Source: Lysobacterales bacterium (GTDB lineage: Bacteria > Pseudomonadota > Gammaproteobacteria > Xanthomonadales > SZUA-36). From it: a DNA stretch of 64,000 nucleotides. Position numbers and translations under genes: made by a program. The notes below the pieces were generated by a model. That model had not been told where the DNA came from. It saw only the letters and a program-made list of their open reading frames with translations, and did not search any database. This document shows positions 28,124 through 37,362 of the stretch, in pieces; positions within the stretch are counted from its first letter, which is position 1, and the number at the start of each line of letters is the position of its first letter. The stretch is taken from positions 1-64,000 of the forward strand of contig JABAAB010000116.1 in the NCBI GenBank assembly GCA_014238945.1, written 5' to 3'.

Positions 28124-28630
28124 TCAACCTTTTTTACCACCCATGTAAGCCACCCAGATCTTTCGCACACCCGCTTCCGGAACAGCCAGTGTACCTGTCC
28201 AGCCCCTGGGCAGCACCAGACCCTCTCCCGGTCCGTAACTGTGTTCAATTCCATCCTCATCGGTCATGATCAGGCCACCGTCGAGTACGTACATCAGCTC
28301 ATCGTATTCAAGATCCGTGTAGGTCATTTCACCGGGTTTACTTTCCCACACGCCAATTCCGAAGTTTCCATCCTCGCTGTAATAATATTCGTGACCGCGG
28401 GCCACCAGGTTGCCAAGTTCCGGTTCATAAGGTTTAAACTCACCGAGCTTCTTACCTGCCAGACGCTCCTGGTCCAAATTGACAATTTGCTTTTTTGAGG
28501 AGGCCTGGGCCTGTGAAAACTCCAATTCGGGCACCATCGTGCCTAGCAGTACCATGGTTACGCTCCAGGTGATAAACCCGGTCACCTTGATCATTCGACT
28601 CTTGCCTGTTTGGGGGGACAGCTGTTTCAT
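28124..28630 (-). CDS. Exported cupin protein
   Basis: This 168-residue protein starts at an ATG with GAGGTG five bases upstream. Residues 13-42 look like a signal peptide or anchor. The rest is a single cupin barrel of the DUF861/Cupin_3 type, with W-E-S-K-P-G-E-M-T-Y, Y-D-E-L-M-Y-V-L-D-G and G-P-G-E-G-L-V-L-P-R-G-W. The metal-binding histidines of the classic cupin motif are partly missing (E-M-T-Y-T-D and Y-D-E-L-M-Y), as is common in Cupin_3. It may bind a small ligand in the periplasm. It is divergent from the GcvT/DmdA-like gene. Confidence 0.8.
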   Translation of the reverse strand: MKQLSPQTGKSRMIKVTGFITWSVTMVLLGTMVPELEFSQAQASSKKQIVNLDQERLAGKKLGEFKPYEPELGNLVARGHEYYYSEDGNFGIGVWESKPGEMTYTDLEYDELMYVLDGGLIMTDEDGIEHSYGPGEGLVLPRGWTGTLAVPEAGVRKIWVAYMGGKKG

Positions 28631-28741
28631 TTTGCACCTCAACTATTGATACCGTTTGCCTGATTGACTGTAATGATAGTATAAAACCAACCAACTTCTC
28701 TGAATTCGCAGGGATTATTTCAATTGACCCATGACGGACAA

Positions 28742-29956
28742 ATGACATTGAAGAAAAGTCCATTTTTTGACTTCCTGAACAGGCGACACGACACGGATTT
28801 TGAGCAGTACCTGCTCAATTCAACCGAAGACATGCATTACATCGACTGGAACCGGTACGTTTTGCCCGGGGACTACGGGGATGCACACACAGAGTACCTC
28901 GCCATTCGCAATGGCTGCGCCCTCTTTGATGTTTCACCAATGCGAAAGTACCGCATAAAGGGGCCAGACTCGGGGGCATTCCTGGACCACCTGCTAACCC
29001 GCCCGGTCAGTGAGGCACGCTCCATGCGTGGTATCTATGTGGTTTTTTGTAACGAGGATGGCAGTCTCATGGATGATGCAATTCTGTACAAGTATGCTGA
29101 TGATGACTATCTGCTGATGCCCTCGGACATGGATCATTCCGTACACTTCGAAACCCTGTGCCGGCATCTGGGTATCAATGATATAAGCATTGAGGACTGC
29201 ACCAACTCGCTGGTCGGTACCGCGTTACAGGGCCCATTGTCAGCGACCGTGCTGTATCACATGGGCTTGGCGGACATAGAGCACCTTGAGCCGTTTTCAA
29301 TACGTGACTTTCCGTTGTCGCACGGTTCGATTCAGGTATCACGCATGGGCTTCACTGCTGACCTGGGTTACGAATGCTGGTTCAGCCCGGATCTGGCCAA
29401 AACATTCGAACAGAACATCCGCTCAGTTAGCGAGTCACTGGGCATTGATATACCGGGCTATGGACTAACGGCGCTGGAAGTCTGCCGTCTCGAGGGCGGA
29501 TTTATCGTGGCGGGTTGGGATTGCGCCACCGAAGCCGAACCCGCTCCCGGTTTTGAGCGCTCCCCCTTTGAACTGGGCCTGGACTGGCTGGTCAATCTTG
29601 ATGCAGCGGATTTTGTGGGCAGGGACGCGCTTTTGGAACAACGGCGTTCGGGCACCAGGTTCACTTTGCGAAGTTTCGAGATCAGTGACCAGCGACCCCC
29701 CCCGGATGGCACAGGGCTCTTTGTCCTCATCGATGGCGAAGAGATCGACGTGGGAATCATCTGTTGTTCTGCCTGGTCCTGGGACCTGGACTCAATGATC
29801 GGCAATGCCTCGATCAAAAGTCGTTTTGCCGATACCTCCGAGGCCTGGACACGACTGCATGATGATGTAGTAAAAGTAAAACTCAGACCTGGGCCTCCGC
29901 GGAGATTTGCGCGGGCCAAACAGGTTCCCGCCACAGTTAATTCCAATCCCATCTAA
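28742..29956 (+). CDS. GcvT/DmdA-like folate-dependent methyl- or aminomethyltransferase (copy 1)
   Basis: This 404-residue protein is of the aminomethyltransferase (GcvT) superfamily, which moves one-carbon groups to tetrahydrofolate; DmdA and sarcosine/dimethylglycine enzymes belong here. Visible elements are C-A-L-F-D-V-S-P-M near residue 60, L-M-D-D-A-I-L-Y-K-Y, A-L-Q-G-P-L-S, M-G-F-T-A-D-L-G-Y-E-C and L-E-V-C-R-L-E-G-G-F. The start may be ATG 28742 or TTG 28724; neither has a good ribosome site. The amidohydrolase follows after 12 bases, so they may form an operon. It resembles the second copy at 32972-34192 in layout. Confidence 0.82.
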   Translation: MTLKKSPFFDFLNRRHDTDFEQYLLNSTEDMHYIDWNRYVLPGDYGDAHTEYLAIRNGCALFDVSPMRKYRIKGPDSGAFLDHLLTRPVSEARSMRGIYVVFCNEDGSLMDDAILYKYADDDYLLMPSDMDHSVHFETLCRHLGINDISIEDCTNSLVGTALQGPLSATVLYHMGLADIEHLEPFSIRDFPLSHGSIQVSRMGFTADLGYECWFSPDLAKTFEQNIRSVSESLGIDIPGYGLTALEVCRLEGGFIVAGWDCATEAEPAPGFERSPFELGLDWLVNLDAADFVGRDALLEQRRSGTRFTLRSFEISDQRPPPDGTGLFVLIDGEEIDVGIICCSAWSWDLDSMIGNASIKSRFADTSEAWTRLHDDVVKVKLRPGPPRRFARAKQVPATVNSNPI

Positions 29957-29968
29957 CCGGAGAGTGGT

Positions 29969-31249
29969 ATGTATTTCATCAAAGTTTCGACCTTTATATT
30001 ACTGACAACAGCCTTGATACAGACCGCTCTTGCAGTGACCGTACTGGAAGCCGACGGTTACGTTGACGTGGAGGCGGGTATTATCGTCACACCCGCTGTC
30101 ATCGTGGTTGACGGTGAACACATCAAAGCGGTGAATCCTGAACACAGACCCGACACCGCCGAGATTACGGATCTCTCGGGCCATATCCTGTTGCCTGGTC
30201 TGATCGACGTTCATACCCACCTGACCTTTGAAATTTCCGGTGACTGGACCAACCGGTCGGTGCGAGAAACGGCGGCCGATACGGCTTACTGGGGTGCGAG
30301 AAATGCAAGCAGAACCCTGTTGGCAGGATTCACCACGGTGCGTGACCTGGGCAGCAGTGAATTTGTTGACGTTGCCCTGGGGCGCGCCATAGAAAAGGGC
30401 TTCGTCATCGGTCCCCGGGTCATTCCGGCCGCCCATTCACTGGGTATAACGGGGGGTCATTGCGACACCACCGGCTTTGCCCCGGATGTGCTGGAGCGGG
30501 ATTACCGTTCCGGGATAGCCGATGGGGTTGATGGCGTGACACGGGCCGTGCGTTACCAGGTAAAACACGGCGCCCGGGTGATCAAGTTCTGTGCAACTGC
30601 CGGTGTGCTGTCCTTTGAGGGACCGGTAGGCGCCCAGCAATATTCCGCTGCCGAAATGCGCGCCATCGTCGAAGAGGCACACCGCCACGGGATACGTGTC
30701 GCCGCCCATGCGCACGGTACCGAAGGCATCAAGACCGCGATCAGGGCCGGGGTCGATTCCGTTGAACATGGCTCCCTCGCGGATGATGAAGGCCGGCGAC
30801 TGGCCGTTGAAAACGGAACCGCCATCGTCATGAATATCTATCCAAAAGGCCAGGTCGATATAGAAAACCTGCCCGACGGTGTGCGGGAAAAAGCCAGATT
30901 CGTTTTTCCCCGCCGTGAACTGAACTTCACCCGCGCGGTCGAGGCCGGCGTACGTCTGCCCTATGGCACAGATGCCGGCGTCTACCCGCACGGCAATAAC
31001 GCCAACCAGTTCGCCGTGAAGGTCGGCCTGGGTCAATCACCCCAGGACGCCATTCGATCGACCTCTGTGTGGGCAACTGAATTAATCGGTGTGACCGATC
31101 GGGGAAGAATCCGTGCAGGACTGCTTGCAGATATGATCGCCGTTGATAGCAATCCACTTGAGGATATCTCGATACTGGAGGATGTCTCATTTGTAATGAA
31201 AGGCGGGGTGGTTTACAAATTTCAGGGTCAGGGTGTGATGCCAGAGTAA
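29969..31249 (+). CDS. Secreted metal-dependent amidohydrolase (imidazolonepropionase/prolidase-like)
   Basis: This 426-residue protein starts with a signal peptide ending near A-L-A-V (residue 22) and continues as an amidohydrolase barrel. Metal ligands are visible as D-V-H-T-H-L near residue 81, K-F-C (probable bridging lysine), A-A-H-A-H-G, V-E-H-G-S and G-T-D-A-G-V near 331. The periplasmic or secreted members of this group cut Xaa-Pro or Xaa-Arg dipeptides or related cyclic amides. The gene follows the GcvT/DmdA-like gene by 12 bases with a GGAGAG ribosome site. The substrate is unknown. Confidence 0.87.
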   Translation: MYFIKVSTFILLTTALIQTALAVTVLEADGYVDVEAGIIVTPAVIVVDGEHIKAVNPEHRPDTAEITDLSGHILLPGLIDVHTHLTFEISGDWTNRSVRETAADTAYWGARNASRTLLAGFTTVRDLGSSEFVDVALGRAIEKGFVIGPRVIPAAHSLGITGGHCDTTGFAPDVLERDYRSGIADGVDGVTRAVRYQVKHGARVIKFCATAGVLSFEGPVGAQQYSAAEMRAIVEEAHRHGIRVAAHAHGTEGIKTAIRAGVDSVEHGSLADDEGRRLAVENGTAIVMNIYPKGQVDIENLPDGVREKARFVFPRRELNFTRAVEAGVRLPYGTDAGVYPHGNNANQFAVKVGLGQSPQDAIRSTSVWATELIGVTDRGRIRAGLLADMIAVDSNPLEDISILEDVSFVMKGGVVYKFQGQGVMPE

Positions 31250-31291
31250 ACGTCTGTCCTCATATTCGTTGCTTATTCGTATAATGCGTGG

Positions 31292-31693
31292 ATGGAAAGG
31301 CTCATACACATCATTGCTGTTTTGTGCCTCGTATCCTGTGACAACGGGCCGCAGCCTGCGGTCGGGATAAATGCAGAATCTGTACAACAGGTATCCGGAG
31401 CAATCCCACCGGATACGATCTACCTTGGGTCATTCGTCAACGGTCCCGCTGGAATCTGTGGGCTGATTCTGATCGAGGCAGGTGATTCGTTCGGGCAAAT
31501 CAAAATTCAGTTTGATGCAGAGTCCAGTCCTCCGCATTTCTTGGTTGAAAACATGCTGCAGGCAGATTGTAAGCCAGGTGAGATTACCGTCAGCGACCTG
31601 GTTACGGGTCAAACTCATTTGGCCAGTGCGCCACATACGATGAACACCATTGACCGGTTTACACGTGAATACATCGAAATCCTGACCTTATAA
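31292..31693 (+). CDS. Predicted lipoprotein of unknown function
   Basis: This 133-residue protein has a short signal sequence with a lipobox L-V-S-C at residues 13-16, so it should be a lipid-anchored periplasmic protein. The mature part has two further cysteines (I-C-G and D-C-K) and no family I recognise. A TATAAT lies directly before the start, which would give a very short leader if real. Its 3' end overlaps the convergent oxidoreductase gene by six bases. Confidence 0.6.
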   Translation: MERLIHIIAVLCLVSCDNGPQPAVGINAESVQQVSGAIPPDTIYLGSFVNGPAGICGLILIEAGDSFGQIKIQFDAESSPPHFLVENMLQADCKPGEITVSDLVTGQTHLASAPHTMNTIDRFTREYIEILTL

Positions 31694-32965
31694 ACGATCC
31701 TTGATCTGGTAATAAACCATACCCAGGGCAACCATGGGCTTGCGCAACAGATGCGCACCCGGGACCACTACCGGTTTGACCCCCGCAAACATATCCAGTC
31801 GCTCCATCGTCCCGGCCACGGCGTCCGCCATGATCTGGCCTGCCAGGTGGGTTACATTGACCCCGTGCCCGGAATATCCCTGCATATACAGAATATTGTC
31901 CGTCAGGCGACCCAGTTGCGCGACCCGGTTGATGGTGACGCCTATGGTTCCACCCCAGGCATAGTCGATCCGGGTGTTACGCAATTGGGGGTAGGTCCTG
32001 TGCAATTTGGGGATCATGAATTTCCTGATCTTCCGTGACTCCACACCAAAATGATTGAAGCGGCCACCAAACAGTAATCTCTTGTCCGCGCTCAGCCGAA
32101 AATATTCCAGAACGAAATTGGGATTACAAACTGCGAGGTCCCGGGGATTGATCTGGGCGACCTGCTCTACCGTGAGTGGTTCAGTGGCAATAATGAAGCT
32201 GTTGACCGGAAACAGGTGCCCTTTCAGCTCTGGCTCGAGAAAGTGATAGGCGTTACCGGCGAGTACGACAAAGTCGGCCGTTACTGCACCGGTTGCCGTA
32301 ATCACACGTGGCTTACTGCCCTTTTCGATGTCGATTACAGGTGACTGTTCGTAGATGGTGGCACCCAGGGCCACGCTAGCACGTGCTTCGCCGATACACA
32401 GGTTCAATGGGTGTAAATGCCCGTTGGCCATATTCAGCAGGCCACCGATATAGTGGCTGGTACCGATGGTTTCCGCCAGCTCATCCCGGGACAGGTGCCG
32501 GTATTCATGGGGAAATCCGTGTCGCTCCATGCGCTCAAAACTTTTCTGCTGATCCCGCAGGTGGCGTTGTTTGATGGCCACGCTCAGATAACCAAATTTC
32601 AGGTCACAATCTATGTCATAGGTCTTGACCCGCTCCCTGATGATGTCATGGCCTGCCCAGCCCATTTCCCATATCAGGTCCTCGCTGCCCGGACCCATAC
32701 GGGCCGCCATGCGGGCCTCACCGGACAGGCCACCGATCAGCTGGCCACCGTTTCGCCCGGATGCACCCCAACCGACCCGGTTGGCTTCAACCACATGCAC
32801 ATCGTAGCCACGTTCTGCCAGGTGCAGTGCGGTTGATATACCACTGAAACCGGCACCGATGACACAAACATCTGCACGTTGCTCCCCACGCAGGGGCGCG
32901 TAATCGGTGACATGGTTTACTGATGCGGCGTAATAAGAGCCTGTATGAGGTTGTGGCTGTAACAT
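31688..32965 (-). CDS. PuuB/DadA-type FAD-dependent oxidoreductase
   Basis: This 425-residue flavoenzyme of the D-amino-acid oxidase (DAO) fold oxidises an amine or amino acid. The FAD site V-I-G-A-G-F-S-G is near residue 36, followed by E-A-N-R-V-G-W-G-A-S-G-R-N-G-G-Q, the hallmark of gamma-glutamylputrescine oxidase-like proteins. The C-terminal G-Y-S-G-H-G-V-N block binds FAD. It is the last gene of a five-gene minus-strand operon, six bases after the GcvT-like gene. It would generate an imine, with release of aldehyde and amine. Cytoplasmic. Confidence 0.87.
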   Translation of the reverse strand: MLQPQPHTGSYYAASVNHVTDYAPLRGEQRADVCVIGAGFSGISTALHLAERGYDVHVVEANRVGWGASGRNGGQLIGGLSGEARMAARMGPGSEDLIWEMGWAGHDIIRERVKTYDIDCDLKFGYLSVAIKQRHLRDQQKSFERMERHGFPHEYRHLSRDELAETIGTSHYIGGLLNMANGHLHPLNLCIGEARASVALGATIYEQSPVIDIEKGSKPRVITATGAVTADFVVLAGNAYHFLEPELKGHLFPVNSFIIATEPLTVEQVAQINPRDLAVCNPNFVLEYFRLSADKRLLFGGRFNHFGVESRKIRKFMIPKLHRTYPQLRNTRIDYAWGGTIGVTINRVAQLGRLTDNILYMQGYSGHGVNVTHLAGQIMADAVAGTMERLDMFAGVKPVVVPGAHLLRKPMVALGMVYYQIKDRL

Positions 32966-32971
32966 GCAGCC

Positions 32972-34192
32972 TCAGAAATCTCCTGGGGGTGTAGCCCGGG
33001 CACGGGCCGGTGCCCAGAATGGTTTGTTCTGAACCGTGCAACGGGCGATCTTGGTGTACTGACGCAGTTCTTTTTCATAGTCAATGGAAGCCCAGATCTC
33101 ACCTTTGACATACTCGCTGCGGATCATGGCCAGGGCGATATTGGCCTTGGCCGCAGGTGACCACATGCCCGAGGTCACATAGCCGATTTCCCTGGTGCAA
33201 CGCTTGTTGGCATATAACCACGAATGTTGTGCCGGTTTGTTACCCTCAATATCCAACTTGGTCAGTATGTATTCAGGGCCCCGTTGTTTCTCCGCCCACA
33301 ATGCACTGCGGCCATTGAAATGCGGTTTTTTGAAATCAACCAACCAGCCGAGGTTCAACTCGAACGGTGTGTGGTCATGTCGCAGGTGCACGGTTTTCAG
33401 TGCCTCGTTAAATTCCATGTCGGGCATAATGAAACCCGCTTCCAGCCTGGCCATATTGGTGGCCGCTTCACCAAATGGCTGGATTCCATAATCAGCACCT
33501 ATGGCATACAGCCTGTCCCACAATTCCAGGGCGAGTGATTTGTCGATCCAGAGTTCATAACCAAGATCACCGGTAAACCCGGTACGGGAGACCATTAACT
33601 CACCCCCGGCAAACGGGAAATGACGAATATCGAATGGTTTGGCGTTCTCAATCCCGTCCAGACCCAACTTCTTCAATACAGCACAGGTGGATGGACCCTG
33701 GAACGACAGACCTGCCATCTGATCCGAAACATCTTCACAGTGCACGTTGACAAAACCGAATGAACTCATCTTCAGCCAGGCAACACAGGAGCTGCCACAG
33801 GTGAGCATGAAACGGTCAGGCGCCAGTTTGAAAATGGTACCGTCATCGATCATACGACCTTCATCGTTGCACCACACCACGTAGGTCACCCGGTTCATCT
33901 TCATTTTGGAGATATCCCGGGTCACCATGCGGTTTAACATGGCCTCGGCATCCGCACCCGTGACAAAATACTTCTGCATCGGGCAAATGTCATAGGTAGC
34001 ACAGGCGTTGCGTACACAGAAATACTCGAACTCGGGATCGTAATAACACTCTGCAAATCGGTAGCCATTCCAGGCAGACCAGGATTCACGCAGATTCAAC
34101 GCTGCCTGACGTGGATGGAAGGGTGATTGCATCGGCCGCTCACCCGCAAAAGGATCGGTCTGGTTCGGCGTGGTATCGGCTATTTCATTCAT
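32972..34192 (-). CDS. GcvT/DmdA-like folate-dependent methyl- or aminomethyltransferase (copy 2)
   Basis: This 406-residue GcvT-superfamily protein has A-T-Y-D-I-C-P-M-Q-K-Y near residue 66, M-I-D-D-G-T-I-F-K-L, L-S-F-Q-G-P-S and R-T-G-F-T-G-D-L-G-Y-E-L-W. These are the folate- and substrate-site blocks of the family. Length is a little above GcvT or DmdA (about 370). It lies three bases after an oxidoreductase gene and six bases before the PuuB-like gene. Context suggests it takes a methyl or methylene group released during oxidation of an N- or S-methyl compound and loads it on tetrahydrofolate. Confidence 0.85.
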   Translation of the reverse strand: MNEIADTTPNQTDPFAGERPMQSPFHPRQAALNLRESWSAWNGYRFAECYYDPEFEYFCVRNACATYDICPMQKYFVTGADAEAMLNRMVTRDISKMKMNRVTYVVWCNDEGRMIDDGTIFKLAPDRFMLTCGSSCVAWLKMSSFGFVNVHCEDVSDQMAGLSFQGPSTCAVLKKLGLDGIENAKPFDIRHFPFAGGELMVSRTGFTGDLGYELWIDKSLALELWDRLYAIGADYGIQPFGEAATNMARLEAGFIMPDMEFNEALKTVHLRHDHTPFELNLGWLVDFKKPHFNGRSALWAEKQRGPEYILTKLDIEGNKPAQHSWLYANKRCTREIGYVTSGMWSPAAKANIALAMIRSEYVKGEIWASIDYEKELRQYTKIARCTVQNKPFWAPARARATPPGDF

Positions 34193-34195
34193 GAC

Positions 34196-35815
34196 CTACT
34201 CATCATAACAATCGTCTTCCGGCACCGTGTTGGGTCGCCTCAGGTCCATCAGGATCTCACGTGCGGCATTGGCCCCACAGGTGGCGGAAACACCTCCACC
34301 CGGATGTGTGGATGAACCACACATGTACAGATTCTTCACCGGCATCCGGTATTGTGCATAGCCGGGGAACGGACGGTTGAACAGCAATTGATCGATGGTC
34401 AGCTCTCCCTGGAAAATATTGCCCTCGGTCAATCCCACCTCGTTTTCTATCTCGTGTGGTGTACGGACTTCCATGTGGACGATCAGGTCACTGAATCCGG
34501 GACTGTATTGCTCGATCCTGTCTACCACGGACTGACCGAACGCATCCCGTTTCTCAGTGGTCCACGGGCCATCTGCCAGCTTGGGTGGGCAATACTGGAC
34601 GAAATTCGACATCCAGTGTTTCCCTGGTGGCGCCACGGTCGGATCCCAGGCTGACGGAATGACAGCCTCGATGAAGGGTTGATCCGACCAGCGACCCCGT
34701 TTCCAGCAGTCGTAGGCGCGTTCAAGGGAATCCATTGACCCTATGAATGCCTGCCCACCCCGGTTGATATAGCGATTGTCCGGTACGTTGGTAAATTTCG
34801 GCAGCCCCGACAGTGCAATATTGACCTTGCCTGACGAGCCTCTGATTTTGAAATTTTTGGCCTTTTTATAGATCCCGGGTGGTAAGTCATTGCGGTCCAT
34901 GACCTGGGTAAAGGTGCGTTTTGCATCCAGGTTTGAGACCACAATACCGGCGTTTATCTCGTCACCATTTTCCAATGCCACACCGCAGGCCTTGCCATTA
35001 CGCACGATGATCTGCTGCACACCGGAACCGGTGCGGATTTCCCCGCCCGCTGCCTGCAGGGCACTGGCAATGGCGTTGGAAATGGCACCCATTCCACCAC
35101 GCGCGAGACCCCAGGCCCCGATACTGCCGTCGACATCACCCATAACATGATGCAACAGGATGTAGGCGGAACCGGGGGAATATACCCCCAACGCCGTGCC
35201 AATAATTCCCGGTGTGGCCATGCTGGCCCTGATCAGGTCATTTTCAAAATAATCTTCCAGAAATTCCGCAGCACTCATGGTGAAAAAACGGATGTATTCG
35301 TAAATTTCGCGTTCACCCAGGGTCCAGAACTGACGGCCCAGGAATATCAACTCCCGGATATCCCTTGGTTTGAATGACGCCGGATCGGGCGGTGTGCGCA
35401 TCAGCGTCTTGCGAATAAACTGCGCATAGCGTGTCAGGTCCGCCTGGAAACGATGCATCGAATCTGCGTCATGTGGTGAATGGCGCTTCAATTCCAGAAA
35501 ATTGGCCTGTTCATCATGATAACCCTGAAACACCTGTCCGCCTTCTCCGAAACTCACGTTACCCAGGTAGGGCACCAGCATCAATCCGTGGCGGCTGAGA
35601 TCGAGATCCCGGTGGATGGCCTGGCGCATCATGCTGCAGACATAGGAGCAGTTTGAATAGACCCAACCATCGTGCAATTCACGGGATACTGCGGCACCGC
35701 CTATATAATCGTTTTTCTCTACCACCACCACGTCCAACCCGGCGCGGGCCAGGTAAGCGGCATTGGTCAGGCCATTGTGACCGGCTCCGATTATGATGGC
35801 GTCATAGCGCTTCAT
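34196..35815 (-). CDS. Phytoene-desaturase-like NAD(P)/FAD oxidoreductase (copy 1)
   Basis: This 539-residue flavoprotein starts with a dinucleotide site I-I-I-G-A-G-H-N-G-L-T-N and V-V-E-K-N-D-Y-I-G-G-A-A, as in CrtI-type and PYROXD2-type proteins. The C-terminal block L-Y-M-C-G-S-S-T-H-P-G-G-G-V is the second FAD-binding part. There are no carotenoid genes nearby, so a carotenoid role is unlikely. Its start overlaps the end of the upstream relative by four bases. It probably oxidises a substrate in the demethylation operon. Confidence 0.85.
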   Translation of the reverse strand: MKRYDAIIIGAGHNGLTNAAYLARAGLDVVVVEKNDYIGGAAVSRELHDGWVYSNCSYVCSMMRQAIHRDLDLSRHGLMLVPYLGNVSFGEGGQVFQGYHDEQANFLELKRHSPHDADSMHRFQADLTRYAQFIRKTLMRTPPDPASFKPRDIRELIFLGRQFWTLGEREIYEYIRFFTMSAAEFLEDYFENDLIRASMATPGIIGTALGVYSPGSAYILLHHVMGDVDGSIGAWGLARGGMGAISNAIASALQAAGGEIRTGSGVQQIIVRNGKACGVALENGDEINAGIVVSNLDAKRTFTQVMDRNDLPPGIYKKAKNFKIRGSSGKVNIALSGLPKFTNVPDNRYINRGGQAFIGSMDSLERAYDCWKRGRWSDQPFIEAVIPSAWDPTVAPPGKHWMSNFVQYCPPKLADGPWTTEKRDAFGQSVVDRIEQYSPGFSDLIVHMEVRTPHEIENEVGLTEGNIFQGELTIDQLLFNRPFPGYAQYRMPVKNLYMCGSSTHPGGGVSATCGANAAREILMDLRRPNTVPEDDCYDE

Positions 35816-37362
35816 TTCAGAATCTCAAGTGCGGCATTGTGTCCGGGTGCGCCTGTCAGATCCCCACCCGGGTGGCAGCCTGCTCCGCACAGGTACAAAC
35901 CAGGAATCGGTGTTGCATATTGAGCGGCCTCGTAGGTGGGACGCATCATCAGCATCTGGTCCAGCGCCATCTCGGTGTGGTGCCAATGCCCACCCGTGAC
36001 ACCATGGTCACGTTCAAGATCAACCGGTGTCAGCAGTTCTCGGCCGACTATGAGCCGTCGAATTCCGGGAGCGTAGGTTTCGATGGCAGCGATGATGCAT
36101 TCGCCCAATGACTCACGGGCAGCCTCGTTCCAGCCGCCCTTCAGATCGTAGGGTACATACATGACATGGGCCGACAGCACGTGCTGGCCGGACGGTGCCA
36201 GCGACGCGTCATGCACACTGGGCAAGGTGATCTCCATAACCGGACTTCCGGACCATTCGCCGTACTTGGCATCATCGAATGCAAATTCGAGGGCATCGAG
36301 TTCCGGGGCTATTATCATTCGTCCGTGTGTGTCCTCCACGCCTTCAAATTCTGGAGGACCACTCAGTGCCAGGTGCAATTTTGCAACGTAGCCTTTGCAA
36401 CGCAGACGCTTGATGCGATTGGTAAATCCTATCTCGAGTTTTTCAACGCCCACCAGCCTCAAAAACGTGGTCTGTGGATCGGCCGATGAAACCACCCGGT
36501 CCGCCTCGATCACTGCTCCATCGACAAGCTGCACGCCCATGACCTGTAGTCCCGATTCACTGGCGCTCACTGGAATACGCTCTATCCTCGTACCAGTGCG
36601 AATCTCCGCGCCTGCCGATGTGGCCGATGCCCGTAAGGCATTTACCAGGTCACTGACACTGCCAGTGGATGCTCCACCCGCCATTCGGTACAACAGGGCC
36701 AATATCGCGTTATTCGGTGACCGTGGCGCCATTTTGGACCCAACCAGGCCATCCCAGCCCAACATTGCTTTTAAAACGTCCGAGTCGAAGTTCTCGTCCA
36801 TCAGGTCGCGTATGGGCAGGGAAAACACACGCAGAAACTCGCGCATTTCTGTCTTGCCCAGGCGACGTAAATTGAGCCCGATATGACCAAAGGTCAACCA
36901 TTCCGAGATCGAATTCTGCCCGACACGTGGAATGGTCTTGAGCCAGAATGGTTCCAGTGCCCTTGCGAACCTCTGCATTTGCCCGGTGTACTCTTTAAAT
37001 GACTGACGGTCATCAGCACTTACACCTGACAATTCACCCGCTGCTAAAACAATATGCCTGCCATCCGGTGACAGGCCGACCACTGGCAAGGCCCCCACTG
37101 ATTCGAGGCCGTGGCTCTTGAGCCGCAGATCCTTGATGATTGTTTTTGGGAAGTGATTTACCGAATGAGCAACGGCCGCCCTGAAACCGCCATGAAATTC
37201 ACGACTGGCTGCCAGACCGCCAACTTCATCCGAGGCTTCAAGTACCAGCACCCGCTGACCTGCGGCCGCCAGGTAGCTGGCACAGACCAGGCCATTATGC
37301 CCGGCGCCAATGATAATTGTGTCATAGTCTGCCACTTGTCTAATCAATCCTCGTCCGGCCAT
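35812..37362 (-). CDS. Phytoene-desaturase-like NAD(P)/FAD oxidoreductase (copy 2)
   Basis: This protein of up to 516 residues is a second CrtI/PYROXD2-type flavoprotein, with I-I-I-G-A-G-H-N-G-L-V-C near residue 16, V-L-E-A-S-D-E-V-G-G-L-A and a C-terminal L-Y-L-C-G-A-G-C-H-P-G-G-D. The ATG at 37362 overlaps the GFA gene by 19 bases; a GTG at 37335 would start just before the FAD motif. It and the neighbouring copy are related in layout but clearly diverged, suggesting two steps or a heterodimer. Confidence 0.85.
   Translation of the reverse strand: MAGRGLIRQVADYDTIIIGAGHNGLVCASYLAAAGQRVLVLEASDEVGGLAASREFHGGFRAAVAHSVNHFPKTIIKDLRLKSHGLESVGALPVVGLSPDGRHIVLAAGELSGVSADDRQSFKEYTGQMQRFARALEPFWLKTIPRVGQNSISEWLTFGHIGLNLRRLGKTEMREFLRVFSLPIRDLMDENFDSDVLKAMLGWDGLVGSKMAPRSPNNAILALLYRMAGGASTGSVSDLVNALRASATSAGAEIRTGTRIERIPVSASESGLQVMGVQLVDGAVIEADRVVSSADPQTTFLRLVGVEKLEIGFTNRIKRLRCKGYVAKLHLALSGPPEFEGVEDTHGRMIIAPELDALEFAFDDAKYGEWSGSPVMEITLPSVHDASLAPSGQHVLSAHVMYVPYDLKGGWNEAARESLGECIIAAIETYAPGIRRLIVGRELLTPVDLERDHGVTGGHWHHTEMALDQMLMMRPTYEAAQYATPIPGLYLCGAGCHPGGDLTGAPGHNAALEILK

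Noticed and set aside
31280..31285. TATAAT directly before the small lipoprotein start
   Set aside because: It is only a few bases from the ATG and has no -35 partner, so it would need a leaderless message.
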